Positions 1 to 8,304 are shown, numbered from the stretch's first letter. The stretch is 35,404 nt of DNA from Bacteroidia bacterium (GCA_020846335.1 JADLED010000172.1:1-35404), one strand, 5' to 3'. Notes: generated by a model from the letters alone, not told the origin. Numbers and translations: made by a program.

Positions 1-2
1 AA

Positions 3-1082
3 CTCACCTTTAGTATTAAAAATTACAGATCCAAAACCGTGACAGTGGATTTATCGGACATGGTGGGCTTTGTTGAAAAAATAAAGAATGTGAATTTTGA
101 CGCGATGCTGGATAGTATCAGAAATACGAACAGTGCCATTGTTCCACTTGCAAACACCATAACGGTTGTGAGTAGTTCGGCAACTGTTACAAAATTAAGT
201 GTTAACACAATGAGTAACACGGGGGTTTCTTCCTTCACTCTGTCCGCACCCGCTCAAACCTTACACACCAAAAACACGGTGTTACCCGACAGTGTTACCG
301 TTAAAAGCACAAAAAGCAGTAGTGTAAATCCATTACCCGACAAAATGCCGGAAACCCATACCGTGGCGGTTATTACATCCTCAGTTCCTGTTGTTAAAGT
401 GGCAGAAAAAAAAGACAGCATTCACGTAAGCCCTGCGGATAGTGTATTAAAGGCTTCTGTAAACACACACACACTGCTTATTAAAAATGATTCGAATCTG
501 GTAAAAAACACAAAAACAAAAACCGATAGTGTAACAAAACACATAACAAAAACAGACAGCGTAAATAAAGTCGCTATTGTTAAAACAACTTCGCTTACGG
601 GAACAACTCAACCGACTGTTGGCGTTTCGTCTCCAGGCCTTGTGGTTACATCAACAGTTAATTCAACCAACACCAAATCGCTCAGTGTAAAAAGCAGCAC
701 CAACAGCAGTGCAGGCAATAAAGTACTGAATGATAATTTTGAACCCAACACAGCCGTGCAGGAAAAAATGATGGTAAACGCTTACAGGTACGGCGATATC
801 ACCTACGATTCGTTGGAATTCAGGGTGCAGGTGTCGGCATTTAAAAACAACCAACATTATTTTTTTCCGAAGCTCGAAAAATTTGGAAAAATTGAGAAGG
901 TGGAATTGGGCGATGGCTACAAACGTTTGATGTTGGGCGGTTCGTTTAAAACCTACGGCCGCGCCTTTGCCTACGCCAAAAAAGTTATCCGCGCAGGCCA
1001 CGACGAAGTGTTTATTGTGGTGGTATATAAAGGCTACCGCTACAGTGTTGAAGATTTGGAAGCGGTTGGGATTTTTAAGTGA
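3..1082 (+). CDS. SPOR-like domain protein, 5' end cut by window
   Basis: The frame is open from the first complete codon at position 3 with no stop, so the gene starts before the window. The visible part has a long Ser/Thr/Val/Lys-rich, low-complexity middle with repeated TDSV and KTDSVNK-like units. It ends in a compact domain of about 75 residues that begins FRVQVSAFKNN and ends near VVVYKGYR. That pattern (RVQV.AF, then G..R...G.F..Y..A.....) fits SPOR domains, which bind denuded peptidoglycan glycans. The product is therefore probably an envelope or periplasmic protein, with the repetitive part acting as a linker. The N-terminal architecture (TPR, OmpA or PD40 modules in relatives) cannot be seen. 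It is host chromosomal, outside the element. Confidence 0.7.
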   Translation, partial: LTFSIKNYRSKTVTVDLSDMVGFVEKIKNVNFDAMLDSIRNTNSAIVPLANTITVVSSSATVTKLSVNTMSNTGVSSFTLSAPAQTLHTKNTVLPDSVTVKSTKSSSVNPLPDKMPETHTVAVITSSVPVVKVAEKKDSIHVSPADSVLKASVNTHTLLIKNDSNLVKNTKTKTDSVTKHITKTDSVNKVAIVKTTSLTGTTQPTVGVSSPGLVVTSTVNSTNTKSLSVKSSTNSSAGNKVLNDNFEPNTAVQEKMMVNAYRYGDITYDSLEFRVQVSAFKNNQHYFFPKLEKFGKIEKVELGDGYKRLMLGGSFKTYGRAFAYAKKVIRAGHDEVFIVVVYKGYRYSVEDLEAVGIFK

Positions 1083-1181
1083 GGGGGTAACGGTAATTTT
1101 TATCAGCGCATATAATTTCCATATACACTTATTTTTACTCAAAAGTTATTAAAACTGTCCGTTCCAACAGGCTTTTTTCAG

Positions 1182-1189
1182 TATCTTTG
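1182..1189 (+). promoter_or_regulatory. Bacteroidota -7 promoter element of pyrG
   Basis: TATCTTTG matches the Bacteroidota sigma-A -7 consensus TAnnTTTG and lies 37 bp upstream of the pyrG start. No clear TTG -33 box is seen at the usual distance. Confidence 0.6.
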
Positions 1190-1226
1190 CCTACAGTTTT
1201 TAAAAAAATCGTTTTAATAAAACTGT

Positions 1227-2828
1227 ATGTCTGATAATACCAAATATATCTTCGTTACCGGTGGTGTAACGTCTTCTCTCGGAAAAGGAATCATTGCTGC
1301 ATCGCTTGCCAAACTACTACAGGCAAGAGGCTTTACTGTTACCATTCAAAAACTGGATCCCTACATCAACATCGATCCGGGAACCCTTAACCCCTACGAA
1401 CACGGCGAATGCTACGTTACCGACGATGGCGCCGAAACCGACCTCGATTTGGGGCATTACGAACGCTTTTTAAATGTGCGCACCTCGCAGGCCAACAATG
1501 TTACCACGGGCCGCATTTACCAATCGGTTATTGAAAAAGAACGCAAAGGCGAATTTTTAGGAAAAACCGTTCAGGTAATTCCGCACATAACCGACGAAAT
1601 TAAAAACCGGATTAAAATTTTAGGTAAAACAAAACAATACCAGTTCATCATCACAGAAATTGGTGGTACCGTGGGCGACATCGAATCGCTGCCATACATT
1701 GAAGCCGTTCGCCAACTTAAATGGGAACTTGGTCACGATTGTGCCGTGGTGCATTTAACGCTACTACCCTATTTGGCCACATCTGGCGAACTTAAAACCA
1801 AACCCACCCAACACTCGGTTAAATTATTGTTGGAATACGGTGTTCAGCCCGATATTTTGGTTTGCCGCTCCGAACACGCCATTAGCAAAGAGATTAAGAA
1901 AAAAATTGCTCTTTTCTGCAACGTATCGGCCGAATCGGTGATTGAAGCACTCGATGCACCCACCATTTACGAAGTACCACTGTTAATGGAACAGGAAAAG
2001 CTGGATGAAATTGTGCTTAAAAAACTGGGAGTGGATGGACATTCGGAAGTGAAACTGGATAAATGGAAAAACTTTTTAAACAAGTTTCACAACCCGTCAA
2101 AAGAAGTTACCATTGGCCTCATTGGCAAATACGTGGAGTTAAAAGAATCCTACAAATCAATTGCCGAAGCCTTTATTCACGCAGGTGCTGTAAACGATTG
2201 CCGTGTTAAACTTGAGTGGATACACAGCGAAGGTTTAACTGCCGAAAACGTGAGCGACACTCTAAAAAATCTTCAGGGAATTTTAGTGGCGCCAGGATTT
2301 GGTAACCGCGGCATTGAAGGAAAAATAGAAGCCATTAAATATGCCCGCGAAAACAATGTTCCGTTTTTAGGTATCTGCCTTGGTATGCAATGCAGTGTAA
2401 TTGAATTTGCACGTAACGTGCTGGGTTTAAAAGACGCACACAGCCGCGAAATGAATCCGGCCACCAACAGTCCGGTTATTGATTTGCTTGAAGCACAAAA
2501 AAATATTTCGCACATGGGAGGCACCATGCGCTTGGGCTCTTACCCCTGCCGCATTGAAGAAGGTACGCTGGCGCATCAGGTTTATGGCAAAACCACCATT
2601 AACGAACGTCACCGCCACCGCTACGAATTTAACAATGAGTACACCAAAAAATTTATTGAAGCAGGCATGGTGCTTTCGGGGGTTAACCCAGATGCAGGTT
2701 TGGTAGAGATTGTAGAAATTCCCACACAGAGATTTTTTATTGGCGTTCAATTTCACCCGGAATATAAAAGTACGGTTGAAAATCCACATCCCCTGTTTGT
2801 GGGATTTGTAAAAGCAGCACTTGGTTAG
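1227..2828 (+). CDS. pyrG: CTP synthase
   Basis: CTP synthase makes CTP from UTP, ATP and glutamine-derived ammonia in the cytoplasm. At 533 residues it is full length for the family. The N-terminal synthetase domain opens with [14 protein letters not shown] (nucleotide-binding loop) and carries GTVGDIES. The C-terminal class I glutamine amidotransferase domain has GICLGMQC with nucleophile Cys384 and the His-Glu pair in VQFHPEYKS. The ATG at 1227 gives the conserved N-terminus and sits 37 bp after a TAnnTTTG promoter. rimM follows after three bases, so the two are probably co-transcribed. This is ordinary host housekeeping. Confidence 0.97.
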   Translation: MSDNTKYIFVTGGVTSSLGKGIIAASLAKLLQARGFTVTIQKLDPYINIDPGTLNPYEHGECYVTDDGAETDLDLGHYERFLNVRTSQANNVTTGRIYQSVIEKERKGEFLGKTVQVIPHITDEIKNRIKILGKTKQYQFIITEIGGTVGDIESLPYIEAVRQLKWELGHDCAVVHLTLLPYLATSGELKTKPTQHSVKLLLEYGVQPDILVCRSEHAISKEIKKKIALFCNVSAESVIEALDAPTIYEVPLLMEQEKLDEIVLKKLGVDGHSEVKLDKWKNFLNKFHNPSKEVTIGLIGKYVELKESYKSIAEAFIHAGAVNDCRVKLEWIHSEGLTAENVSDTLKNLQGILVAPGFGNRGIEGKIEAIKYARENNVPFLGICLGMQCSVIEFARNVLGLKDAHSREMNPATNSPVIDLLEAQKNISHMGGTMRLGSYPCRIEEGTLAHQVYGKTTINERHRHRYEFNNEYTKKFIEAGMVLSGVNPDAGLVEIVEIPTQRFFIGVQFHPEYKSTVENPHPLFVGFVKAALG

Positions 2829-2831
2829 TTA

Positions 2832-3341
2832 ATGGAACTGAGCGAGGCCGGATATTTCAGCAAAACACATGGTATTAAAGGCGCATTGATTTTAAAAACA
2901 TACTGCGAACTGGATGTGGAAACACTCAAGGCCATTTTTGTGGAAGCCAATGGCGGCAAAGCACCTTATTTTATTGAAGAAGTAAAAGAGATTCAGGGTG
3001 GATTGATTCTGCGTTTGGAAGGTTGGGATGCGGTGGAAAAAGTAAAACTTTTGATTAACAAAAAAGTATTTGTTGCCAGCGAATGTGTGTTGGCCGAAGA
3101 AGAAAGCGATTCGGATTGGCTGGGCTACGAGTTAATTGACCATAAAGCCGGAAGCCTTGGTAAGGTGGAAAATGTGCTGGACAATGGCGTTCAGTTGTTG
3201 TTGAGCCTCACCTACAAAGGGCACGAAGTAATATTGCCACTGGTGGATGATTTTATTGAAAAGACCGATGAAGAAGCAAGAAAAATATGGTACAATGCCC
3301 CTGAAGGCTTAATTGACCTTTATTTGGAACAAGGGCAATAA
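2832..3341 (+). CDS. rimM: 16S rRNA processing protein RimM
   Basis: RimM is a ribosome maturation factor that assists 30S head assembly by binding protein S19. The 169-residue length is normal. The N-terminal beta-barrel begins with the family signature of Gly followed by KTHGIKGAL, where AGYFSKTHGIKG is visible at residues 6-17. The C-terminal PRC-barrel domain contains DWLGYELID, then GSLGKVENVLDNG, then the hallmark EVILPLVDDFIEKTD. It starts three bases after the pyrG stop and forms a two-gene operon with it. It is the last protein-coding host gene before the tRNA and the integrated element. Confidence 0.93.
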   Translation: MELSEAGYFSKTHGIKGALILKTYCELDVETLKAIFVEANGGKAPYFIEEVKEIQGGLILRLEGWDAVEKVKLLINKKVFVASECVLAEEESDSDWLGYELIDHKAGSLGKVENVLDNGVQLLLSLTYKGHEVILPLVDDFIEKTDEEARKIWYNAPEGLIDLYLEQGQ

Positions 3342-3377
3342 TTTTAAAAAAAGTGTAGGCAATAAATAAAAAAGTGA

Positions 3378-5072
3378 TTAAATTTGCTCTCCTAAAAAAA
3401 CGGTTAGGTGCCTGAGAGGCCGAAAGGACATGTTTGCTAAACATGCGTACGGGTTAAACTGTACCGAGGGTTCGAATCCCTCCCTGACCGCTGAACGTGA
3501 CTGGCCCTGAAATATCAGGGCCATTTGCATTTCCACTAAATGCGAATCGCCCGACAGACGGGCGATTGCAGCGATGAGTGAATTTACGTTGTCGGTTCGA
3601 AATGCCCCGATTTCCTTATCAAAAGCCAAACCGGAGGGGAATAGCAGCTTTTGCATTTTTTCCTTCACGCTTATTGTCCCCATCTTCCAGACGTTCAGCA
3701 AGTTAGAGGCAAATTCCAAGGCCCTTTTAAGGGTTTGTTTATGGTTCGAACTCGCCAAAGTGAATTTCTCCAATTCCTTTGCTATGTCGGCCAATTCCAA
3801 ACTATAACGTTGTTGGAATTTCTCGAAAGTTTCCTTACTCATTTCGCCCCCCATAAAGTATTTCTCTTCCAAAATATCTATCTTCTTTTTCACTTCAGTC
3901 TGCTGCTCTTTTAGGAATTTATCACGCCCCACATTTTCAGCGTTTAGGTCGTCAAAAGTTTTTTCCAGTTGAAATAATAGCGGTTCTATTAATTCGGGTT
4001 TGAGGGAAATTTCTGCTAATAAGGCTTCCCATTTTGAGTGAACATCTTTTGCGCTTCGGTTGCAGCGGCATCCTTTTTTACGGCACTTATAATAGTATAG
4101 TTTTTTGGCCTTAACTATATACCCCGTAAAAGGGCTGCCGCAATCCACGCACCACATAAAAACCTTGAGAGGCAAATTAATATCGTCGGCATTATGAAGG
4201 ATATTAAAGCGGGTGGAGTTTTCTAAAATATTATTGACCTTCAAAAATAATTCACGGCTAATCATTTTTTCGTGCCGTCCTTCAATCACCCTGCCGTTTA
4301 ACATACCGTGCGCAATCATGCCGCAATAAAACGGGTTTACCAAAATCCGCTGCACCTGCATCTTATTCATCTTTTTTAAGCCGAGGGCTTGGAGGCGTTC
4401 AACAATTTGCACGTTCATTAATCCATCCACTTTCCATTGAAAGGCTTTTGCAATTATTTTACCTTCTTCATTAACCACCAATTTTCGTTCCCCGTTTATA
4501 ATTACTGAATCGTAACCCTGCGGTGGGTTTACTGCCCAAATTCCCATCTCAAATTTGGCTTTTAAACCTGCCACTACCCGTTGGCTTCTTAGCTTATTGT
4601 CGAACTCAGAAAACAATAAATGCATTCCCTGACTTAAAACCCAGCTTGGATTACTTGTATCCACTGGTTGGGTTACTGCATAAATGTTTACCCCATATTT
4701 TTCACGGAGGTCAGTTGCCAGTTTAATTGCTGCGCCACCCGTTCTGCTAAATCGGTCGAGGGCGTAAACCATTATTTCATTCACCGCCCCCTTGCTTTTT
4801 TTAATGAAGTCAAGCATTCTTAAAAATTCCTTTCGGCCATCTGTTTTTGCGCTTTCATAAGTGCCACCAAAAACAGCCAATACGTTTCTGCCTGTTCGGT
4901 CGATGCAATCCTGTATGGTTTTGCGTTGGGTTTCCAAAGACAAATTTTTATCGGCTTGTTCCTTACTGGAAACCCTTGTGTAAATAACCACGTTTGGTTT
5001 GGCTATTTTTTCAAACACCTGTTTATGAGGGAGGCGTCCAAACTTTGCGGTTAACAATTCATCTGTTTTCAT
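3378..5072 (-). CDS. Large serine recombinase (integrase)
   Basis: This site-specific recombinase probably integrates and excises the element at tRNA-Ser. It has 564 residues. The N-terminal resolvase domain holds VVIYTRVSSKEQ with catalytic Ser35 and ALDRFSRTGG, which carries the conserved arginines. A recombinase domain follows at about 190-290, then a zinc ribbon with CVDCG and KCRKKGCRC, then a coiled-coil-like region (about 370-450). The last 30 or so residues, from VREGFEPS to the stop at 3378, are the reverse translation of the tRNA-Ser gene, so the C-terminal tail is supplied by the chromosome. It is the last gene of a three-gene leftward operon, and its ATG overlaps the preceding stop in TAATG. 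Confidence 0.92.
   Translation of the reverse strand: MKTDELLTAKFGRLPHKQVFEKIAKPNVVIYTRVSSKEQADKNLSLETQRKTIQDCIDRTGRNVLAVFGGTYESAKTDGRKEFLRMLDFIKKSKGAVNEIMVYALDRFSRTGGAAIKLATDLREKYGVNIYAVTQPVDTSNPSWVLSQGMHLLFSEFDNKLRSQRVVAGLKAKFEMGIWAVNPPQGYDSVIINGERKLVVNEEGKIIAKAFQWKVDGLMNVQIVERLQALGLKKMNKMQVQRILVNPFYCGMIAHGMLNGRVIEGRHEKMISRELFLKVNNILENSTRFNILHNADDINLPLKVFMWCVDCGSPFTGYIVKAKKLYYYKCRKKGCRCNRSAKDVHSKWEALLAEISLKPELIEPLLFQLEKTFDDLNAENVGRDKFLKEQQTEVKKKIDILEEKYFMGGEMSKETFEKFQQRYSLELADIAKELEKFTLASSNHKQTLKRALEFASNLLNVWKMGTISVKEKMQKLLFPSGLAFDKEIGAFRTDNVNSLIAAIARLSGDSHLVEMQMALIFQGQSRSAVREGFEPSVQFNPYACLANMSFRPLRHLTVFLGEQI
3379..3386 (+). promoter_or_regulatory. -7 promoter element of tRNA-Ser
   Basis: TAAATTTG fits the TAnnTTTG consensus and ends 15 bp before the first base of the tRNA, a natural distance for a tRNA promoter with a short leader. 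Confidence 0.55.
3402..3490 (+). tRNA. tRNA-Ser (GCT anticodon)
   Basis: The acceptor arms GGTTAGG (3402-3408) and CCTGACC (3483-3489) pair over seven positions, with discriminator G3490 and no encoded CCA. The anticodon stem CATGT/ACATG encloses loop TTGCTAA with anticodon GCT at 3436-3438. A long variable arm (GTAC/GTAC region) is typical of class II serine tRNAs, and the T arm GAGGGTTCGAATCCCTC is intact. The gene is complete. The recombinase gene of the element lies directly downstream on the other strand and its frame overlaps the tRNA, which marks this as the integration target. Confidence 0.96.
3502..3567. other. Two perfect hairpins next to the tRNA, inside the recombinase 3' end
   Basis: TGGCCCTGA (3502-3510) pairs with TCAGGGCCA (3515-3523) across a four-base loop. 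AATCGCCCG (3545-3553) pairs with CGGGCGATT (3559-3567) across a five-base loop. Both are perfect 9-bp stems, lie within 80 bp of the tRNA, and also sit in the last codons of the recombinase. The first could terminate the tRNA transcript, although no strong T run follows. Both could also be part of the left attachment site. Confidence 0.5.
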
Positions 5073-5320
5073 TAGGCTGCTTGTTTTGTTTGAATGTTAA
5101 TAATTTCGGCCTGTTGGCTTGGTTGCGCTACGGGGCTGTTTATAAACTCATGGAGGATAGCAGCGAGGCTTTGAATATTAGCCACCGTTGCTTGGGCATC
5201 TTTGTCGGTTATAGTTTCAAAGCCTGTAAAGGTTTTCAGTTTTTCAACTGTTAAGTCTTCCTTATTAGGATTTAAACTTTTACCGCTAATCAGTTCTTTA
5301 ATTTTAGCTGTGTTTTTCAT
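5072..5320 (-). CDS. Small protein between two recombinase genes
   Basis: An 82-residue soluble protein with no domain that I recognise. It is charged at the N-terminus and then predicted mostly helical (VEKLKTFTGFETITDKDAQATVANIQSLAAILHEFI), with a Gln/Ala-rich tail. It is tightly packed: it starts two bases after the resolvase-like gene and its stop overlaps the start of the large recombinase. Such coupling suggests a partner of recombination, for example a directionality factor. That is inference from position only. Confidence 0.75.
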   Translation of the reverse strand: MKNTAKIKELISGKSLNPNKEDLTVEKLKTFTGFETITDKDAQATVANIQSLAAILHEFINSPVAQPSQQAEIINIQTKQAA

Positions 5321-5322
5321 AC

Positions 5323-5712
5323 CTATCTTTTTAAGCGTTTTACAATTTTCAATATTGCCTCCGAACCAACACTATCATTAATGGCCTGTGGCCTTATTCC
5401 CAAGGCTTCGAGTTCCTTTACCATGTTTTTACCAGTAAATAAAATATCACGGGTAAACCTGTCCCATTTGGTAAAGAGCAGCAGGTCGGCTTTTAACTTG
5501 CCTGTTTTTAAAGCCTTGAGTAGTTTTTGAAATTCCTTTCTTTCAAAGTTTGTACCGCTTGCCACCTCTGAATATGCCCCGACGATTTCAATTTGGTTGT
5601 CCTGACAATAAACCATCAGGCAGTCGGTTTGGAACTTTAGTCGGTCAGGTTTTTGACTGGTGTCGATTGCTGCTACCCTTGCATAAAGGATAGCCCTTTT
5701 TTGTGTTTTCAT
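5323..5712 (-). CDS. Short resolvase-domain protein lacking the catalytic serine
   Basis: At 129 residues it corresponds to a serine-recombinase catalytic domain only, without a DNA-binding tail. It begins KRAILYARVAAIDTSQ. At the position of the nucleophile (YxRVSS in the full-length recombinase next door) it has alanine, reading ARVAA. The second signature is kept in part as FTKWDRFTRDILFTG. The fold is recognisable from QTDCLMVYCQDNQIEIVGAYSEVASGTNFER, which parallels family members. A dead catalytic domain could dimerise with the active enzyme or regulate it; alternatively a nearby serine (in DTSQ) could have taken over. It is the first gene of the leftward recombination operon. Confidence 0.8.
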   Translation of the reverse strand: MKTQKRAILYARVAAIDTSQKPDRLKFQTDCLMVYCQDNQIEIVGAYSEVASGTNFERKEFQKLLKALKTGKLKADLLLFTKWDRFTRDILFTGKNMVKELEALGIRPQAINDSVGSEAILKIVKRLKR

Positions 5713-6126
5713 AATTTGTTTTTTTTTTGTTTTTGTTTTACTTATGCCTTGCAGCCCTTTACAGTAAAGGCTTTCAGGATTTCATAACAAGATAAATACA
5801 CTGTTTTGCAACACCTCCTGATGGTGGCTATAGTTTTTCACTTTGCGAGATTTAGCAATTAAAACTTGCGTGTGTGCAATAAATAGTGCATACTCTTGTA
5901 AGGCAGCTATGCGCCCGCAGCAACAGGCATAGGCGGTGGAGAGTTTATGCGCTGTGTCTGCAAAAGCGAAAATGCTGCCTTAAACCAAAATTAGAATGTC
6001 GGTCGGGGGTGGTTTCCTGTATAGTCAGGACGTGGCCGTTTTTGGCCGGATTGTGTTGTTCTTTTTTTCATGGAGAGTTTCTTTGGGTTTAACAAAGAAC
6101 AAATACATAAAATGGGGAGAAAGAAT
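5713..6126. other. Gene-poor region upstream of the recombinase operon
   Basis: About 410 bp with no convincing gene. It contains a near-perfect palindrome CCTTTAC-A-GTAAAGG (5756-5770), 44 bp upstream of the resolvase-like start, which could be an operator. It also contains the long-range inverted repeat AAGGCAGC...GCTGCCTT at roughly 5900-5980, enclosing a GC-rich stretch that could fold. The short open frames here have no promoter, family resemblance or composition support. Confidence 0.4.
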
Positions 6127-6621
6127 TTAAGAAAGAAAATTAAGATGGGCAGCGTATTCTGCTTTGAGAGTTTTATCTGCCTCAAGCCATTCAGGGAGAA
6201 TATAAAAGTGCTTTCTGATTCCCGGAAGTTTGTGTGCGTTTAGTCGACCTGAGACAAGCATACGGCTTAAATAGGAGTTGAGAATTGCAAGAGGGTCACG
6301 GAAATCCTCAAAATGTTTGTCTGCTTTGGTAAGAGCCTCATAGATTTGTGAGGAGGTCATTGGACGTTGTTGGCTAAGAAGTATAAAACAAACTTTTTGA
6401 GGATACGTCCATTTTTGATTGTAGGTTGGTTTGGCCTCATCGCTTTTTAACTCCTGCTTTTGAATCAGGCTGTTATATTTATTTTCTAAATGAGTCCTTT
6501 CCTTTCGGATTTTTAATATTTCAGCAATTAATCGCTTTACAGACCATCCCTGGAACTCCGCTTGTGCGTTTTTCTCAGCGTTCAATTTAATCTGATAGTC
6601 TCTTTCGGTATTTTTTGCCAT
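6127..6621 (-). CDS. Hypothetical protein, coiled coil plus winged-helix-like C-terminus
   Basis: A 164-residue protein of no family that I can name. Residues about 25-60 are charged and heptad-like (WSVKRLIAEILKIRKERTHLENKYNSLI), suggesting a coiled coil. The C-terminal half (WTYPQKVCFILLSQQRPMTSSQIYEALTKAD..., then LNSYLSRMLVSGRLNAHKL) reads like a winged helix: helix, helix, recognition helix, and a wing around SGRL. A DNA-binding dimer is plausible. Its start lies about 35 bp from an array of 11-bp repeats, a possible binding site for it. The gene is leftward and separated from the recombinase operon by about 400 bp. Confidence 0.75.
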   Translation of the reverse strand: MAKNTERDYQIKLNAEKNAQAEFQGWSVKRLIAEILKIRKERTHLENKYNSLIQKQELKSDEAKPTYNQKWTYPQKVCFILLSQQRPMTSSQIYEALTKADKHFEDFRDPLAILNSYLSRMLVSGRLNAHKLPGIRKHFYILPEWLEADKTLKAEYAAHLNFLS

Positions 6622-6655
6622 TACTTCTGTTATTACTTATAAAACATTTAGCAGA

Positions 6656-6776
6656 ACCACGCTATAGCTATGCAAGAGCCACGAAAGAGCCATGCAAGAA
6701 CTATGGTTCCGCCATGAACTTAACTTTTAGAGCCATGCTAGAGCCACGCTATAAGCCATGATTACGCCACGGAACT
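6656..6776. repeat. Array of about ten 11-bp repeats (core GCCAYG)
   Basis: Direct degenerate units follow one another in an 11-bp register: GCTATGCAAGA (6667), GCCACGAAAGA (6678), GCCATGCAAGA (6689), ACTATGGTTCC (6700), GCCATGAACTT (6711), then a 10-bp spacer-like unit, GCCATGCTAGA (6732), GCCACGCTATAA (6743), GCCATGATTAC (6755) and GCCACGGAACT (6766). The period is not a multiple of three and there is no open frame, so this is not a protein repeat. One unit per helical turn suggests cooperative protein binding: replication iterons, or operators for the adjacent leftward gene. Confidence 0.75.
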
Positions 6777-7484
6777 TGTATGGTAAAGCTACAATTATTT
6801 TTGTTAAAAAAAATCTAATTGCTGAAATAGGTTGTCAAAACTGTAGCTTTTTTATAATTCACTTTCCTTTTTGCCGTCACTAATTTTCTTTTGTTAATCA
6901 ATTGGCACCTTTTGTATATTAAAAACGACCTTTTGCAAAGTAGCCTTAATTTTTAAATACCCCTTCGATATTTTTGTGTGGAGTTTAACCACAAAATAGA
7001 AATTATAGTTGGCTGGTTTAAATTCCGTTTTAACTAAAAACTTAATCTAAGTATCAGGAAAATACAGAACTAACCTGTCAGGGTAAAAGCAACTAAATCG
7101 TATGAAACTCAAAGTAGCATCGACGAAAGTTCGGAATATTTCTACCAAGTATAATACCTTAGCATTCAACCCCTGCCTACATTAAGGTAAAGCAGTTCTT
7201 AAAAAAAGACGGCATTATTTTTGTAGTGTTTTTGTTACCTAAATATTTTAGATTTTTTTAAAAAATAACCAACGTTTTCTAAAATTGAGGCGTATTAATA
7301 AGTAGAGACCCAAAGCAACCAGTTATGACAAATAAACGAACGCAAATAAAATATAACTGGTCGTTCTCCGTTATAACCGTTAAGCGAACAGCTAACAATA
7401 CAACCAAATAATTCTAAATTTTCACACGTTGTATTCCGGCAGCAACCCCTGCCTGGATGCAGCAGCTACTAACCAATAAAATAA
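6777..7484. other. Long AT-rich non-coding region with inverted repeats and promoters
   Basis: About 700 bp without a supported gene. Visible features are an inverted repeat AAAGCTACA (6785-6793) / TGTAGCTTT (6842-6850) followed by a T run (possible long-loop terminator); TATTTTTG boxes at 6969-6976 and 7216-7223 that fit TAnnTTTG; and an inverted repeat ACCAGTTAT (7318-7326) / ATAACTGGT (7353-7361). The phrase AACCCCTGCCT also occurs twice (about 7168 and 7443). A possible 27-codon frame (7102-7185) is too weak to call. Together with the 11-bp array this is the best candidate for an origin or control region. Confidence 0.45.
7216..7223 (+). promoter_or_regulatory. Possible -7 promoter element
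   Basis: TATTTTTG fits TAnnTTTG and could start the rightward transcript of the small DNA-binding gene at 7485, leaving a leader of about 260 nt that contains the 7318-7361 hairpin. No -33 TTG is apparent. Confidence 0.35.
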
Positions 7485-7775
7485 ATGTATATGAGTTGGA
7501 AAAACAGAAACAACACGGTAGGTCTCAGACCTTTTACTAAAACTGACTTGGCAGAGCATTACGGCGTGTCAATCCGAACATTTTACACGATGTTATTGCC
7601 TTATGAGAAAGAGCTTGGCCCAAAATTGGGCAGGTACTATTCGATTAAACAAGTGGAAATCATATTTGAAAACCTGGGTTTGCCACCCAGCCTGCTCAAA
7701 GACGAGTACGAGTTACAACCCAAGGAAGGCTCGTTCCTAAAACCCGTGCAAAAAAAGAATGACAATGCTGCGTGA
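7485..7775 (+). CDS. Small helix-turn-helix protein (paralogue of the 9149 gene)
   Basis: A 96-residue protein. After a short basic N-terminus, residues about 17-70 contain FTKTDLAEHYGVSIRTFYTM, which reads as a helix-turn-helix (LAEHYGVS-x-RTF), followed by LPYEKELG and YYSIKQVEIIFENLGLP. The same layout recurs without gaps, at 18 of 54 identical positions by eye, in the protein at 9149-9370. The role is probably DNA binding, either as an excisionase-like or regulatory protein; the exact family is not known to me. An ATG at 7491 is an equally possible start. It heads the rightward regulator region. Confidence 0.75.
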   Translation: MYMSWKNRNNTVGLRPFTKTDLAEHYGVSIRTFYTMLLPYEKELGPKLGRYYSIKQVEIIFENLGLPPSLLKDEYELQPKEGSFLKPVQKKNDNAA

Positions 7776-7791
7776 TTTGTGGATAGAATTG

Positions 7792-7799
7792 TACATTTG
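7792..7799 (+). promoter_or_regulatory. -7 promoter element upstream of the 7824 gene
   Basis: TACATTTG matches TAnnTTTG and lies 24 bp before the ATG at 7824. A TTG at 7777-7779 is closer than the usual -33 spacing. Confidence 0.5.
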
Positions 7800-7823
7800 C
7801 TTAATCCATTAAACCAATAGCAA

Positions 7824-8243
7824 ATGAAAACAAGCCACAACAATTGTACACTGATAGTTCCGCAAATCAAGTATGTGGATTACATGAATCAAACCACCGC
7901 TTACCTTGCCAAAGTCAAATTATCAGAAAAAGCAAAAGTAGAAATTACGCATCGCATTAATTCTCTTGGGAAATCATTTACGGATACACTAGCTCACTAT
8001 GCGCATGGAAAGCCGAAACAAAGCCCCAAAGCGTATGCGGCCATTGAATCCGGTATAAAGGAAATTCTGAGAAGAATCCGCATCAGCCTTGCTGTGAATA
8101 AAAAACACAGTAAAGAGTATATTGGCTTCTGGAAACATCTTTCAGAACTTTGCTTGGAAGACGCTGCCTTGTTGCGAGACCTTTATTTACTGAGTGTCTT
8201 TGAATCCTTCCATGAGTCAACACATAAACTGAAAGCAAAATAA
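7824..8243 (+). CDS. Hypothetical helical protein
   Basis: A 139-residue protein with no recognised domain. It appears all-helical: a segment around KVKLSEKAKVEITHRINSLG, a basic amphipathic stretch GIKEILRRIRISLAVNKKHSKEY, and an acidic segment LSELCLEDAALLRDLYLLSV. There is no signal peptide or membrane segment. It has its own -7 box 24 bp upstream and a strong terminator 31 bp downstream, so it is probably a monocistronic unit. Its place among small regulator-like genes suggests an early or control function, but nothing in the sequence shows what it does. Confidence 0.7.
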   Translation: MKTSHNNCTLIVPQIKYVDYMNQTTAYLAKVKLSEKAKVEITHRINSLGKSFTDTLAHYAHGKPKQSPKAYAAIESGIKEILRRIRISLAVNKKHSKEYIGFWKHLSELCLEDAALLRDLYLLSVFESFHESTHKLKAK

Positions 8244-8274
8244 TATTTCCTAAACACACGCCTCTCACACCAGT

Positions 8275-8304
8275 AAGGCCGGACATTGTCCGGCCTTTTT
8301 TTTT
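8275..8304 (+). terminator. Rho-independent terminator after the 7824 gene
   Basis: AAGGCCGGAC pairs with GTCCGGCCTT around a three-base loop, followed by an uninterrupted T run. It closes the 7824-8243 transcription unit. Confidence 0.9.

Noticed and set aside
663-1142. Minus-strand frame under the SPOR gene
   Set aside because: Antisense shadow of the SPOR-domain coding sequence.
5886-6092. 68-codon plus-strand frame
   Set aside because: Cys/Arg-rich composition unlike neighbours, no family likeness, no promoter.
7102-7185. 27-codon frame in the non-coding region
   Set aside because: No paralogue or conservation evidence in the window; frames of this length are common by chance.
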